From Streptomyces cadmiisoli (GTDB taxonomy: Bacteria; Actinomycetota; Actinomycetes; Streptomycetales; Streptomycetaceae), in the NCBI RefSeq assembly GCF_003261055.1, contig NZ_CP030073.1, forward strand, positions 5,890,001 to 5,954,000: 64,000 nt of DNA, given 5' to 3'. Below the pieces are notes generated by a model. That model had not been told where the DNA came from, made no database searches, and was given only the letters and a program-made list of their open reading frames with translations. Below are positions 30,355-41,441 of this stretch, piece after piece (the first letter of the stretch is position 1; every line of letters starts with the position of its first letter). Made by a program: the position numbers and the translations under genes.

Positions 30355-31658
30355 GCCTTCCCCTCGTCGTCGGTGCGGTCGCCCTGGTCGTCGTCGCCTG
30401 GCTCGCCGCCTGCGCCGAGGCGGGCCTCGCGCGCGTCTCCAGCTTCCGTGCCGACGAGGCCGTGCGCTCCGGCCGGCGCGGCAGCGCCAAGCTCGCCCAG
30501 GTCGCCGCCGACCCCACCCGCTACCTCAACGTGGCGCTGCTGGTGCGCGTCGCCTGCGAGATGGCCGCCGCCGCCCTGGTCACCTACGCGTGCCTGAAGG
30601 AGTTCGACGGCACCGCCGAGGCCCTGCTGATCGCGATCGGCGTCATGGTCCTGGTGTCGTACGTGGCGGTCGGCGTCTCCCCGCGCACCATCGGCCGCCA
30701 GCACCCGCTGAACACGGCGACGGCCGCGGCGTACGTCCTGCTGCCGCTGGCCCGGATCATGGGGCCGATCCCGCCCCTGCTCATCCTCATCGGCAACGCG
30801 CTCACGCCCGGCAAGGGCTTCCGCCGCGGCCCGTTCGCCTCCGAGGCGGAGCTGCGCGCGCTGGTCGACCTCGCCGAGCAGGAGTCCCTCATCGAGGACG
30901 AGGAGCGCCGCATGGTGCACTCCGTCTTCGAACTGGGCGACACCCTGGTGCGGGAGGTCATGGTGCCGCGCACCGACCTGGTCGTCATCGAGCGCTACAA
31001 GACCATCCGCCAGGCGCTGACCCTGGCGCTCAGGTCCGGTTTCTCCCGCATCCCGGTCACCGGGGAGAGCGAGGACGACATCGTCGGGATCGTGTATCTG
31101 AAGGACCTGGTCCGCAAGACGCACATCAGCCGGGAGGCCGAGTCCGAGCTGGCGTCGAGCGCGATGCGCCCCGCCTTCTTCGTGCCGGACACCAAGAACG
31201 CCGGTGACCTGCTGCGCGAGATGCAGAAGGAGCGCAACCACGTCGCCGTCGTCATCGACGAGTACGGCGGCACGGCGGGCATCGTCACGATCGAGGACAT
31301 CCTGGAGGAGATCGTCGGCGAGATCACCGACGAGTACGACCGTGAACTGCCGCCCGTGGAGCCCCTCGGCGACGACCGCTACCGGGTCACCGCCCGCCTC
31401 GACATCGGCGACCTGGGCGAGCTGTACGGGCTGGAGGCCTACGACGACGAGGACGTGGAGACCGTCGGCGGGCTGCTCGCCAAGGCGCTGGGCCGGGTGC
31501 CGATCGCGGGGGCGACGTCGGCGGTCGAGCTGCCGGACGGCCGGCGGCTGCGGTTGACCGCCGAGGCCGCCGCGGGCCGCCGCAACAAGATCGTGACCGT
31601 GCTGGTGGAGCCCGTGCCGCCGATGGACGCGCACCGGGTGGAGACGGAAGCGGGGTGA
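30351..31658 (+). CDS. Hemolysin-family (CNNM/CorC) membrane protein with CBS domains
   Basis: 435 aa. An N-terminal CNNM-type membrane domain (about residues 1-180) has helices at [21 protein letters not shown], around 60-85, 95-115 and 125-150. It is followed by a pair of CBS domains (about 200-325, including [11 protein letters not shown] and [29 protein letters not shown]) and a C-terminal CorC/HlyC domain (about 345-430). These proteins are implicated in Mg2+ or cobalt transport. ATGA overlap with ybeY places it in the phoH-ybeY operon. Confidence 0.92.
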   Translation: MSLPLVVGAVALVVVAWLAACAEAGLARVSSFRADEAVRSGRRGSAKLAQVAADPTRYLNVALLVRVACEMAAAALVTYACLKEFDGTAEALLIAIGVMVLVSYVAVGVSPRTIGRQHPLNTATAAAYVLLPLARIMGPIPPLLILIGNALTPGKGFRRGPFASEAELRALVDLAEQESLIEDEERRMVHSVFELGDTLVREVMVPRTDLVVIERYKTIRQALTLALRSGFSRIPVTGESEDDIVGIVYLKDLVRKTHISREAESELASSAMRPAFFVPDTKNAGDLLREMQKERNHVAVVIDEYGGTAGIVTIEDILEEIVGEITDEYDRELPPVEPLGDDRYRVTARLDIGDLGELYGLEAYDDEDVETVGGLLAKALGRVPIAGATSAVELPDGRRLRLTAEAAAGRRNKIVTVLVEPVPPMDAHRVETEAG

Positions 31659-31704
31659 CGCCCCGCGGCAAGGCGGCCGGTGCCGCCGTCCGTATGCTCG
31701 GTCC

Positions 31705-32058
31705 ATGACCGACAGCAGCGCGCTCGACCCCGAGGACCGCAAGATCGTCACCCTGGCCCGTTCGGTGCGGGCCCGCAACGGCGTCCCCGAGGGGGCGGCC
31801 GTGCGGGACGAGACCGGGCGGACCTACGCCGCCGGGACCGTCGCCCTGGACTCGCTGAGGCTCAGCGCGTTGCAGACGGCGGTGGCGATGGCGGTGGCGT
31901 CGGGCGCGAAGTCGCTGGAGGCGGCGGCGGTGGTGACGGAGGCGGAGTCCGCGTCCGAACAGGACCGCGCCGCCGTACGGGACCTCGGCGGGCCGCGGAC
32001 GCCGGTACTGGTCGCCGCACCGGACGGCACCGTCCGCCTGACCACCGAGGCCGGCTGA
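31705..32058 (+). CDS. Cytidine deaminase-fold protein lacking the zinc site
   Basis: 117 aa. Position between the CorC-like gene and era, and the pattern VRDETGRTYAAGTVALDSLRLSALQTAVAMAVASG, correspond to the cytidine deaminase fold. However, the catalytic zinc motifs are missing: where an active enzyme has H/C-A-E and PCxxC, this chain has LDSLRL and no cysteine at all. It therefore cannot be a zinc-dependent deaminase and is probably a non-catalytic paralogue of unknown role. It terminates within a 17-bp tandem repeat (see next entry). Confidence 0.72.
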   Translation: MTDSSALDPEDRKIVTLARSVRARNGVPEGAAVRDETGRTYAAGTVALDSLRLSALQTAVAMAVASGAKSLEAAAVVTEAESASEQDRAAVRDLGGPRTPVLVAAPDGTVRLTTEAG

Positions 32059-32159
32059 CGACAGAGGTCGGCTGATGACAGAGACCGGCTGACGACCGAG
32101 CCGCCTGAACCGCCTGGTCACCGAGTCGCCTGGTCACCGAGCCGCCCGACCACCGAGGC
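32044..32159. repeat. Decaying tandem repeats running from the gene end into the intergenic region
   Basis: Three 17-bp units start at 32044, 32061 and 32078 (each ending in a CGGCTGA-like motif), then related 16-bp units at 32112 and 32128 sharing GCCTGGTCACCGAG, and a weaker copy at 32144. The first unit encodes the last residues and stop of the cytidine deaminase-like gene, so the gene's end has been duplicated several times. The rest of the 355-bp gap to 32413 holds no gene I can support; the secreted protein's promoter must lie there. Confidence 0.65.
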
Positions 32160-32413
32160 GCGCGGATCACGCAGGCCGCCCGGCCGCCCCCGGCCCACCG
32201 GTCGAGGGGCGGCCGGAGAGTTAGGCCGGATTTCCACCTTGCCCCCGCTGCGCCCCTCGCGCATCAATGGAACCGACAGTTCCGACGGACCGTCAGATAC
32301 ACGTGTCCGAGCCCGCGCGGCGTGCCCGCACCCCGCCGCGCCGGTGGTCCGCCGGCCTGTCTCCCGTCCATCCCCACATGGCATCCCCCACACGGGAAGG
32401 GAGCCGAATTCCC

Positions 32414-32890
32414 ATGACAGGCAAGCAGACAGTGACAGGTGCGGCACTGGCGGCCGGGGCCCTCGCGCTCACCGGCGTCGTCCTCGCCCCCGCGGCCGTG
32501 GCCGTCGTCCCGCAGTCGGCGACGATCACCGCGGACTGCGGCGGCTTCGGCGGCGGCGAGGCCACGCTCACCGCCACCCAGGACGGCACCGCCGCCACGT
32601 TGACCCTCACGTCCTCCGCGATCACGGCACCCATCGCGCTCGGCGAGGACTCGATCGCCTCCACGCTCACCCTGGTCAAGGGCGGCGGCGGCACGACCGC
32701 GTTCACCGGCACCGAGAACCCGGCGATGGCCGCCGGCGACAGCGTCACCGTCGGCCCGCTCAACGGCACCGTGGCCTCCGGCGACAGCCTGGAGGCGTTC
32801 GGCGGCTCGCTGCGCATGACCGTCTTCGGCATCACCATCACCTGCACGGCGACCGGACCGCAGTCACCGGGTCCGTTCGTCTTCGACTGA
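32414..32890 (+). CDS. Small secreted protein of unknown function
   Basis: 158 aa. A signal peptide (residues 1 to about 30: basic MTGKQ, hydrophobic AGALALTGVVLAPAAVA, AVA-V cleavage) is followed by a mature domain of about 128 aa rich in Thr, Gly and Ala that is predicted to be beta-stranded. Two cysteines near the ends (ITADCGGFG and ITITCTATG) could form one disulphide closing a beta-sandwich. No known family recognised. A good ribosome binding site (GGAAGGGAG) lies upstream. Convergent with the PII gene. Confidence 0.75.
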   Translation: MTGKQTVTGAALAAGALALTGVVLAPAAVAVVPQSATITADCGGFGGGEATLTATQDGTAATLTLTSSAITAPIALGEDSIASTLTLVKGGGGTTAFTGTENPAMAAGDSVTVGPLNGTVASGDSLEAFGGSLRMTVFGITITCTATGPQSPGPFVFD

Positions 32891-32891
32891 T

Positions 32892-32947
32892 CAGGTCGGA
32901 CTGAACAGGTCGGACGGAACAGGTCCGACCGAGCAGGTCCGACCGGG
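32892..32947. terminator. Bidirectional stacked hairpin made of four 14-bp tandem repeats
   Basis: Four 14-bp units start at 32892, 32906, 32920 and 32934. The first two carry GGTCGGAC and the last two its reverse complement GTCCGACC. Inner arms 32908-32915/32923-32930 (7-nt loop) and outer arms 32894-32901/32937-32944 stack into one long hairpin with an internal loop. It begins two bases after the secreted-protein stop codon and lies 30 bp from the convergent PII gene, so it can terminate both. Confidence 0.8.
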
Positions 32948-32976
32948 CAGGGCGCGCCGCGCGGCCCCGCCGCCCG

Positions 32977-33378
<402 letters not shown>

Positions 33379-33396
33379 TCAGGGAGAATGGTCGCC

Positions 33397-34350
33397 ATGA
33401 GTGTTCGTACCCCGTCATCCGAGCAGCCGTCCGAGACGGTCCACCGGGCGGGCTTCGCCTGCTTCGTGGGCCGCCCCAACGCGGGCAAGTCCACCCTCAC
33501 GAACGCTCTGGTCGGGCAGAAGGTGGCGATCACCGCCAACCAGCCGCAGACCACCCGGCACACGGTGCGCGGCATCGTGCACCGGCCGGACGCCCAGCTG
33601 ATCCTGGTGGACACCCCGGGGCTGCACAAGCCGCGCACACTGCTCGGCGAGCGCCTCAACGACGTCGTGCGCACGACGTGGGCCGAGGTGGACGTGATCG
33701 GCTTCTGCCTGCCCGCCAACGAGAAGATCGGACCCGGCGACCGGTACATCGCCAAGGAGCTGGCGTCGATCCGCAAGACGCCGAAGATCGCGATCGTCAC
33801 CAAGACCGACCTCGTCGACAGCAAGACGCTCGCGGAGCAGCTCATCGCGATCGACCAGCTCGGCAAGGAGCTCGGTTTCGAGTGGGCGGAGATCGTGCCG
33901 GTGTCGGCGGTCGGCGACCAGCAGGTGGCCCTGCTGGCAGACCTGATCGTTCCGCTGCTGCCGGAGGGCCCGGCCCTGTATCCCGAGGGCGATCTGACGG
34001 ACGAGCCCGAGCAGGTCATGATCGCGGAGCTGATCCGTGAGGCCGCGCTGGAGGGTGTGCGCGACGAGCTGCCGCACTCCATCGCCGTCGTGGTCGAGGA
34101 GATGCTGCCGCGCCCGGACCGCCCCGCCGACAAGCCGCTGCTGGACATCCACGCCAACCTCTACATCGAGCGCCCCAGCCAGAAGGGCATCATCATCGGC
34201 CCCAAGGGCAAGCGGCTGAAGGACGTCGGCATCAAGTCCCGCAAGCAGATCGAGGCGCTGCTGGGGACGCCGGTCTTCCTGGACCTCCATGTGAAGGTGG
34301 CCAAGGACTGGCAGCGCGACCCCAAGCAGCTGCGCAAGCTCGGCTTCTGA
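33397..34350 (+). CDS. era: GTPase Era
   Basis: 317 aa. G1 GRPNAGKST, G2 region QTTRHTVRG, G3 DTPG, G4 TKTD, and a C-terminal KH domain with IIGPKGKRLKDVG. Era binds 16S rRNA near the anti-SD and checkpoints 30S assembly. ATG at 33397 is chosen because AGGGAG at 33381 is properly spaced; an ATG at 33388 is too close. Confidence 0.96.
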   Translation: MSVRTPSSEQPSETVHRAGFACFVGRPNAGKSTLTNALVGQKVAITANQPQTTRHTVRGIVHRPDAQLILVDTPGLHKPRTLLGERLNDVVRTTWAEVDVIGFCLPANEKIGPGDRYIAKELASIRKTPKIAIVTKTDLVDSKTLAEQLIAIDQLGKELGFEWAEIVPVSAVGDQQVALLADLIVPLLPEGPALYPEGDLTDEPEQVMIAELIREAALEGVRDELPHSIAVVVEEMLPRPDRPADKPLLDIHANLYIERPSQKGIIIGPKGKRLKDVGIKSRKQIEALLGTPVFLDLHVKVAKDWQRDPKQLRKLGF

Positions 34351-34387
34351 GGCACCCCGGGGCGCGCTGCCGAAGGCCCCGGCGACC

Positions 34388-35698
34388 TCATCGCTGCGCG
34401 CGCAGCACCTCCCGGAACCAGGCGTACGACGCCTTCGGTGTCCGCTTCAGGGTCTCGAAGTCGACATGGACCAGCCCGAAGCGGCGCGCGTACCCCTCCG
34501 CCCACTCGAAGTTGTCCAGCAGCGACCACACGAAGTAGCCGCGGACGTCCACACCGGCCGACGCCGCGGCGTGCAGCGCCCGCACATGACCGTCCAGATA
34601 GGCGATCCGGTCCTGGTCGTCGAGCCCCTCGTACGAGCAGCCGTTCTCGGTGATGACGATCGGCGGGAGGCGGTCGCCGTAGCGGTCGCGGAAGCCGGTG
34701 AGCAGTTCGGTCAGGGCCCGCGGGACGACCGGCCAGCCGAAGTCCGTCACGGGCACGCCCTCGATGTCCCGGACCGAGAAGGGCAGTTCGGCCGGCATCG
34801 TCAGGCCGCCGAACTCGATCTCGGCGCCCCGGGGCGCGCCCACCGAGGTCGGCGCGTAGTAGTTGATGCCGTACCAGTCGACCGGCTCGGAGATCACCTT
34901 CAGGTCCGCCTCGACGTCCCCCGGCATCAGCTCCCCGATCCCCGCCGGGTACTCGCCGAGCAGCACGGGGTCCGCGAACAGCCGGTTGAGCAGGACGTCG
35001 TAGAACTCCGCGGCCGCCACGTCGTCGGCGTCCGGCGAGGCCGGCCAGGTCGGACCGTGCGAGTTGGCGATCCCGATGTCGGCGGCCCCGGCCGCGCGCA
35101 GCGCCCGTACCGCCAGACCGTGGGCCAGGAGCTGGTGGTGGGCCACCGGGAGGGCGTCGAAGAGGAGCCGCCTGCCCGGCGCGTGCACCCCCAGGGCGTG
35201 GCCCAGCAGGGTGTGCTCGGCGGGCTCGTTGAGGGTGATCCACTTGGTCACCCGGTCGCCGAGGCGGTCCACCACCACCGACACGTACTCCGCGAAGCGC
35301 GCCGCGGTGTCCCGGTCCAGCCAGTCGAGTCCGGCCGGCAGGTCCCAGTGGAAGAGGGTCGGCACCGGCCGTACGCCCGCCGCGCACAGCTCGTCGACCA
35401 GCCGGTCGTAGAAGTCCAGACCGCGCCCGCCGCCGAAACGCACCCGGGGCCACGAGACGGAGAAGCGGTACGCGTCCACGCCGAGGCCCGCCAGCAGGGC
35501 CACGTCCTCGCGGTGGCGGTGGTAGTGGTCGCAGGCCACCGCCGCCGTCGAGCCGTCCTTCACCCGCCCCGGCTCGGCGGTGAAGGTGTCCCACACGGAC
35601 GCCTCGCGCTCGTCCACCGCCCCCTCGATCTGATGCGCCGAGGTCGACACGCCCCACAGGAAACCGGCCGGGAACTGAGGTATCGGGTTCGTCGCCAT
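34388..35698 (-). CDS. GH1 beta-glucosidase
   Basis: 436 aa, no signal peptide, so intracellular. Acid/base Glu is in WITLNEPAEH, nucleophile Glu in VITENGCSY, and N-terminal signature FPAGFLWGVSTSAHQIEGA. The C-terminal YFVWSLLDNFEWAEGYARRFG completes the aglycone/glycone site. It hydrolyses beta-linked glucosides such as cellobiose, or related beta-glycosides. No transporter or LacI regulator is adjacent, unlike the cellobiose (ceb) locus. Convergent with era. Confidence 0.93.
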   Translation of the reverse strand: MATNPIPQFPAGFLWGVSTSAHQIEGAVDEREASVWDTFTAEPGRVKDGSTAAVACDHYHRHREDVALLAGLGVDAYRFSVSWPRVRFGGGRGLDFYDRLVDELCAAGVRPVPTLFHWDLPAGLDWLDRDTAARFAEYVSVVVDRLGDRVTKWITLNEPAEHTLLGHALGVHAPGRRLLFDALPVAHHQLLAHGLAVRALRAAGAADIGIANSHGPTWPASPDADDVAAAEFYDVLLNRLFADPVLLGEYPAGIGELMPGDVEADLKVISEPVDWYGINYYAPTSVGAPRGAEIEFGGLTMPAELPFSVRDIEGVPVTDFGWPVVPRALTELLTGFRDRYGDRLPPIVITENGCSYEGLDDQDRIAYLDGHVRALHAAASAGVDVRGYFVWSLLDNFEWAEGYARRFGLVHVDFETLKRTPKASYAWFREVLRAQR

Positions 35699-35756
35699 GC
35701 GCCGGATCATCGCTACCGTCGGTGACGGAAGTCAACGGGCGGGCGGCAGCGGGCGG

Positions 35757-36023
35757 TTACGCGCCTTCCTTGAGCACTCTGCTGATCAGCCGGCGCTGTT
35801 CGTCCGTCAGCTGCGGGTCCGCGCAGTGGACGGTCCTGCCGTCCACGGTGATCCGGTAGCTGAAGCCGTCGGGCACCCCGGCCGACGGCGTGCCCCGGCC
35901 GGCGGCGACCGCGCGCTCGGCCAGGGCGTGCCACTCCTGGGCGTCGGGCCGCCCCGTGGTGTCCACCTCGGCGCTCCGCTCGATGCCCGCGAACCCGCCC
36001 GTGCGCCGTACCTGAATACGCAT
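35757..36023 (-). CDS. Emfourin-type inhibitor of the adjacent M4 protease
   Basis: 88 aa, no signal peptide. The sequence has the emfourin pattern: N-terminal beta strand IQVRRTGGFAGIER, then a helix, then DGFSYRITVDGRTV and a C-terminal helix LTDEQRRLISRVL. Emfourins are small proteins encoded next to protealysin-like M4 proteases and inhibit them tightly. Here it lies 21 bp downstream of the M4 gene in the same direction, so the pair is expressed together. Assignment is by pattern plus context. Confidence 0.82.
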   Translation of the reverse strand: MRIQVRRTGGFAGIERSAEVDTTGRPDAQEWHALAERAVAAGRGTPSAGVPDGFSYRITVDGRTVHCADPQLTDEQRRLISRVLKEGA

Positions 36024-36044
36024 GGGGACCTGTCTAGTACGGAA

Positions 36045-37118
36045 CTACAGCGTTTGCACCCCGACCTGTTCCCACGCCTTGAGCACGGCCCGCGCCTCCT
36101 CGCCGCCGTCGCCGTACCGGGCCTTCGCGGCGGCGACGGTCAGGCCGGCGAAGTCGGCGAAGTCCGCCTCCTCCTTGAGCTCGCCCCCGGTCAGCACGTC
36201 GTACCAGATCTGTCCCGCCCGCTCCCAGGCGTTGCCGCCGAGGGCGGTCGCGGTGAGGTGGAAGGCGCGGTTGGGGATGCCGGAGTTGATGTGGACGCCG
36301 CCGTTGTCCCGGCCGGTGTCGACGTAGTCGTCCATCGTGCCGGGCTGCGGGTCCTTGCCGAGCACGTCGTCGTCGTACGCGGTGCCCGGCTCCTTCATGG
36401 AGCGCAGCGCCACGCCGCTCACCCGCGGCGCGAGCAGGCCGGCGCCGATCAGCCAGTCGGCCTCGGCGGCGGTCTGGCCGAGCGTGTACTGCTTGATGAG
36501 GGAGCCGAAGACGTCCGACAGGGACTCGTTCAGGGCGCCCGACTGGCCGAAGTAGGTCAGGTTGGCCGTGTACTGGGTGACGCCGTGCACGAGTTCGTGG
36601 CCGATGACGTCGATCGGGATGGTGAAGTCGAGGAAGATCTCGCCGTCCCCGTCGCCGAACACCATCTGCTCGCCGTTCCAGAAGGCGTTGTTGTAGTTCT
36701 CGTCGTAGTGGACGGTGGCGTCCAGCGGCAGCCCCCGCCCGTCGATCGAGTTGCGGCCGTACGCGGTGAGCAGCAGCTCGAAGGTGGCGCCGAGGCCCGC
36801 GTAGGCGCGGTTGACGGTGGCGTCCTTGCCGGGCTCGTCGCCCTCGCCGCGCACCTTCCTGCCGGGCAGCTGGGTCCGGTGCCGGGCGTCGTACACGGTG
36901 CGGTGCGGCCGGTCGGCGGCCGTCGCCGCGGGCGGGGCGACGGCGGGGGCGCCCAGGACGGTGGTCAGCCGGCGCTGGGTGCGCTCGAAGGCGTCGCGTT
37001 GCAGGGTCCGGCGGGCCGGGCCGGCGAGCGCGGGGTCCTCGGCCCGCGCGAGCTTGTCGAGGACGTGCGGCGGAACGATGGTGCAGAAGACGGGCTCGAA
37101 GCCCCCGTTCGTCGTCAT
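36045..37118 (-). CDS. Protealysin-like M4 metallopeptidase
   Basis: 357 aa. A short propeptide begins FCTIVPPHVLDKLA, the protealysin type, instead of a signal peptide plus long thermolysin propeptide. The catalytic domain has HEXXH in IGHELVHGVTQ (near residue 172), the third zinc ligand Glu in GALNESLSDVFG and the catalytic His in GGVHINSGIPN. It is a neutral protease that would be made in the cytoplasm, where emfourin can control it. Protealysin relatives of other bacteria cleave actin-like and housekeeping proteins; the target here is unknown. Confidence 0.93.
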   Translation of the reverse strand: MTTNGGFEPVFCTIVPPHVLDKLARAEDPALAGPARRTLQRDAFERTQRRLTTVLGAPAVAPPAATAADRPHRTVYDARHRTQLPGRKVRGEGDEPGKDATVNRAYAGLGATFELLLTAYGRNSIDGRGLPLDATVHYDENYNNAFWNGEQMVFGDGDGEIFLDFTIPIDVIGHELVHGVTQYTANLTYFGQSGALNESLSDVFGSLIKQYTLGQTAAEADWLIGAGLLAPRVSGVALRSMKEPGTAYDDDVLGKDPQPGTMDDYVDTGRDNGGVHINSGIPNRAFHLTATALGGNAWERAGQIWYDVLTGGELKEEADFADFAGLTVAAAKARYGDGGEEARAVLKAWEQVGVQTL

Positions 37119-37309
37119 GACCGGAACCCTTGCACTGTGTTATGCCGCTGTCACCACCGGCAACCATGATTGGTGAAATGTGCCGACAAGGGATCCCGGC
37201 CGGGTTCGCGAGTGGTATGGCGCACGTTTTGCCCCATTTGTCCTCTCGGTCCCGCATACTGATACAGACCCGCGCATCCGGGAGCGGCTCGGATAACATG
37301 CGGAGCATC

Positions 37310-39165
<1,856 letters not shown>

Positions 39166-39185
39166 CCTGCACGATCCGTATTTCC

Positions 39186-39220
39186 GGGCCCCGTTCGCCG
39201 TTCTCCGGCGGACGGGGCCC
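39186..39220 (+). terminator. Intrinsic terminator after leuA
   Basis: 14-bp stem: 39186-39199 pairs with 39207-39220, containing one G-U pair, with a 7-nt loop, 20 bp after the leuA stop and followed by CGTCGTTT. Confidence 0.85.
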
Positions 39221-39350
39221 CGTCGTTTACCGGCCAATCTCCTGTGCAGGTCACGGAGAGGTCTCGTCCAGGGTGCTGACTCCGCCTCACCGATGTGGCT
39301 AACATCACGCAAGCGCGGCGATGTTGCCGTGGGGTTACGGGAGGTGCGAC

Positions 39351-40046
39351 GTGCTGCCAGGACGGGGACGAAACGGCCGGGCCGCCAGGCGGTCGCGCAT
39401 GGTGGGCACCCGTACCGCGTGGACCGCGATCGGGGACGGCGAGTTCTTCTGCCCCGGCTGCGGCGGCGACCGCAACTTCCAGCGGCTGACCGGGCGCCGC
39501 CGCTTCACCCTGCTCGGACTGCCGGTGCTGCCGCGCGGCAGCACCGGTCCGGTGGTGGAGTGCGCGGCCTGCCGCCGCCACTTCGGCACCGACGCCCTCG
39601 ACCATCCGACCACCACCCGCTTCTCGGCGATGCTCCGCGACGCCGTGCACACCGTCGCGCTCGCGGTGCTGGCCGCGGGCGGCACCGGCACCCGCACCTC
39701 GCTCACCGCGGCCGCCGGCACGGTGCGGGCGGCCGGTTTCGAGGACTGCACCGAGGAGCAACTCGGCGCCCTGGTGGAGGCGCTGGCCGCGGACACGGGA
39801 CGGGTCCACGGGGCGCCCTGCGGACCGGGCCTGGCCATAGAGCTGCACGAGGCGCTCGACCCGCTCGCGCCCCATCTCGCCCCGGCCGGACGGGAGTCGA
39901 TCCTTCTCCAGGGCGCCCGTATCGCGCTGGCCGACGGCCCCTACACCCCCGCCGAACGCGAGGTCCTGGCCACCGTGGGGGCCGCCCTCACCATCGCGTC
40001 GGACGACGTGAACCGATTGCTGGCGGCGGCCGGCACCCCGTCGTAG
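39351..40046 (+). CDS. TerB-family protein with N-terminal zinc ribbon
   Basis: 231 aa. After a short basic N-terminus comes a treble-clef-like zinc ribbon (CPGCGGD around residue 33 and CAACRRHFG around 69), then a TerB-type alpha-helical domain (about 85-230) with the acidic turn GARIALADGPYTPAEREVL. TerB domains are widespread in Streptomyces stress and tellurite-associated systems but also occur alone, as here. The GTG at 39351 follows GGAGGTG; no ter operon is adjacent. Confidence 0.78.
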   Translation: MLPGRGRNGRAARRSRMVGTRTAWTAIGDGEFFCPGCGGDRNFQRLTGRRRFTLLGLPVLPRGSTGPVVECAACRRHFGTDALDHPTTTRFSAMLRDAVHTVALAVLAAGGTGTRTSLTAAAGTVRAAGFEDCTEEQLGALVEALAADTGRVHGAPCGPGLAIELHEALDPLAPHLAPAGRESILLQGARIALADGPYTPAEREVLATVGAALTIASDDVNRLLAAAGTPS

Positions 40047-40114
40047 CCGCGCCGCACCGGGCCGGTGCGCTTCCACGGCGGGGACCCGCGGCGGCCCTAT
40101 CCTGGGCCGGCCGA

Positions 40115-40155
40115 CGCGACCGGGTTCGGTCGCGCACGTCCCCCTGACGGGACGT
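40115..40155 (+). promoter_or_regulatory. Two inverted repeats upstream of the sialidase gene
   Basis: CGCGACCG-GGTT-CGGTCGCG at 40115-40134 and ACGTCCC-CCTGAC-GGGACGT at 40136-40155, both perfect, lie 23 to 63 bp before the start codon and downstream of a possible -10 (TATCCT at 40098). They could be operators or a pair of RNA hairpins. Confidence 0.5.
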
Positions 40156-40177
40156 CACCGCCCGTTAAGGAAGAGGG

Positions 40178-41380
40178 ATGACACGTCCCCGACGCGCTCT
40201 CCTGACCGCCGCCGCGCTGCTCGCCCCGCTCGCGCTCGGCTCGCTCACCGAGGCCCCGCAGGCCGTCGCCGCCGCCCGCTGCGCGTCCTCCGTGCCGTAC
40301 GTCTCCGGGAAGGGCGGCTACGACACGTACCGCATCCCGGCCGCCGTCAGCACCCGGCACGGCACCGTCCTCGCCTTCGCGGAGGGCCGGCGCGGCGGTG
40401 CCGGTGACTCCGGCGACATCGACGTGGTGGTCCGGCGCTCCACCGACGGCGGCTGCACCTGGGGCCCGCTGAAGGTGGTCGCCGCCGGTCGGGGCGACAC
40501 ACGGGGCAACCCGGCGCCGGTCGTCGACCCCGACACCGGCGCGGTGGTGCTGCTGACGTCCTACAACAGCGGTGCGGTGACCGAGGCCCGGATCATGCGG
40601 GGCGAGGTGACGCCCGAGCAGAGCCGCCGGGTGTTCGTGCAGCGCAGCACGGACGACGGGCGCGGCTTCAGCGGCCCGCGCGAGATCACCGCGTCGGTGA
40701 AGCGGCCGGACTGGCGCTGGTACGCCACCGGCCCCGGCCATGCGGTCGCCCTCACCAGGGGCCCGTACAAGGGCCGGCTGGTGGTCCCCGCCAACCACTC
40801 CGCCGCCCCGCCCGCCGGCTCGTCGGACACCGGTCAGGAGCCCAAGTACTACGGCGCCCACGCCTTCTACAGCGACGACGGGGGCCGCACCTGGCGCCTG
40901 GGCTTCGTCGACGACTCCTACGACGGCCACGACAACGCCAACGAGAGCACGGCCGCCCAACTGCCCGACGGCAGCCTCTACTTCTCGGCCCGCGACCAGC
41001 ACGGCACCGGCGCCGGCAACCGCCTGGACGGCCGCTCCGAGGACGGCGGGCGCACCCTCGTCCGGCCCTACGCCGCGCAGCCGACCCTCGGAGACGTGCC
41101 CGTCGTCCAGGGCGCCGTCCTCCAGCCCGGCCGTCCCGGCGCCCCGCTGCTGTTCTCCGGCCCGTCGGTGCCGACCGCCCGCCGGGAGATGGCCGTGTGG
41201 CGCAGCACCGACGCCGGAGCGAGCTTCACGAAGGCGCTGACCCTGTCCCGGCGGCCCGCGGCGTACTCCGATCTCGTCCAGGTCGGCACGGACACCGTCG
41301 GCGTCCTGTACGAGACCGGGGAGAAGGGCAGCTACGAGACGATCGAGTTCCGCCGGCTGCCGGTCGGCTCGCTGAACTGA
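40178..41380 (+). CDS. Secreted exo-alpha-sialidase (GH33)
   Basis: 400 aa. A signal peptide (basic TRPRR, hydrophobic core, AVAA cleavage near residue 32) exports it. The sialidase YRIP motif is in YDTYRIPAAV, and five Asp-box-like repeats (S-x-D-x-G-x-x-W/F) are visible: RSTDGGCTWG, RSTDDGRGF, YSDDGGRTW, RSEDGGRTL, RSTDAGASF, marking the six-bladed propeller. Other key residues include AFAEGRR (Arg/Asp region), NESTAAQL (catalytic Glu) and VLYETG. It cleaves terminal sialic acids from glycans. It is convergent with a NanA-family lyase and transporter genes, which fits a sialic acid scavenging module. Confidence 0.92.
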   Translation: MTRPRRALLTAAALLAPLALGSLTEAPQAVAAARCASSVPYVSGKGGYDTYRIPAAVSTRHGTVLAFAEGRRGGAGDSGDIDVVVRRSTDGGCTWGPLKVVAAGRGDTRGNPAPVVDPDTGAVVLLTSYNSGAVTEARIMRGEVTPEQSRRVFVQRSTDDGRGFSGPREITASVKRPDWRWYATGPGHAVALTRGPYKGRLVVPANHSAAPPAGSSDTGQEPKYYGAHAFYSDDGGRTWRLGFVDDSYDGHDNANESTAAQLPDGSLYFSARDQHGTGAGNRLDGRSEDGGRTLVRPYAAQPTLGDVPVVQGAVLQPGRPGAPLLFSGPSVPTARREMAVWRSTDAGASFTKALTLSRRPAAYSDLVQVGTDTVGVLYETGEKGSYETIEFRRLPVGSLN

Positions 41381-41441
41381 CCGGCAGCGGGATCACGCCG
41401 GACGGTTCGAACGGCTGCGCACGGTCCGCCCGGTGTCCACC

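Noticed and set aside
34351..34387. Terminator between era and the beta-glucosidase gene
   Set aside because: Only a 5-bp GGGGC/GCCCC pairing, too weak to call.
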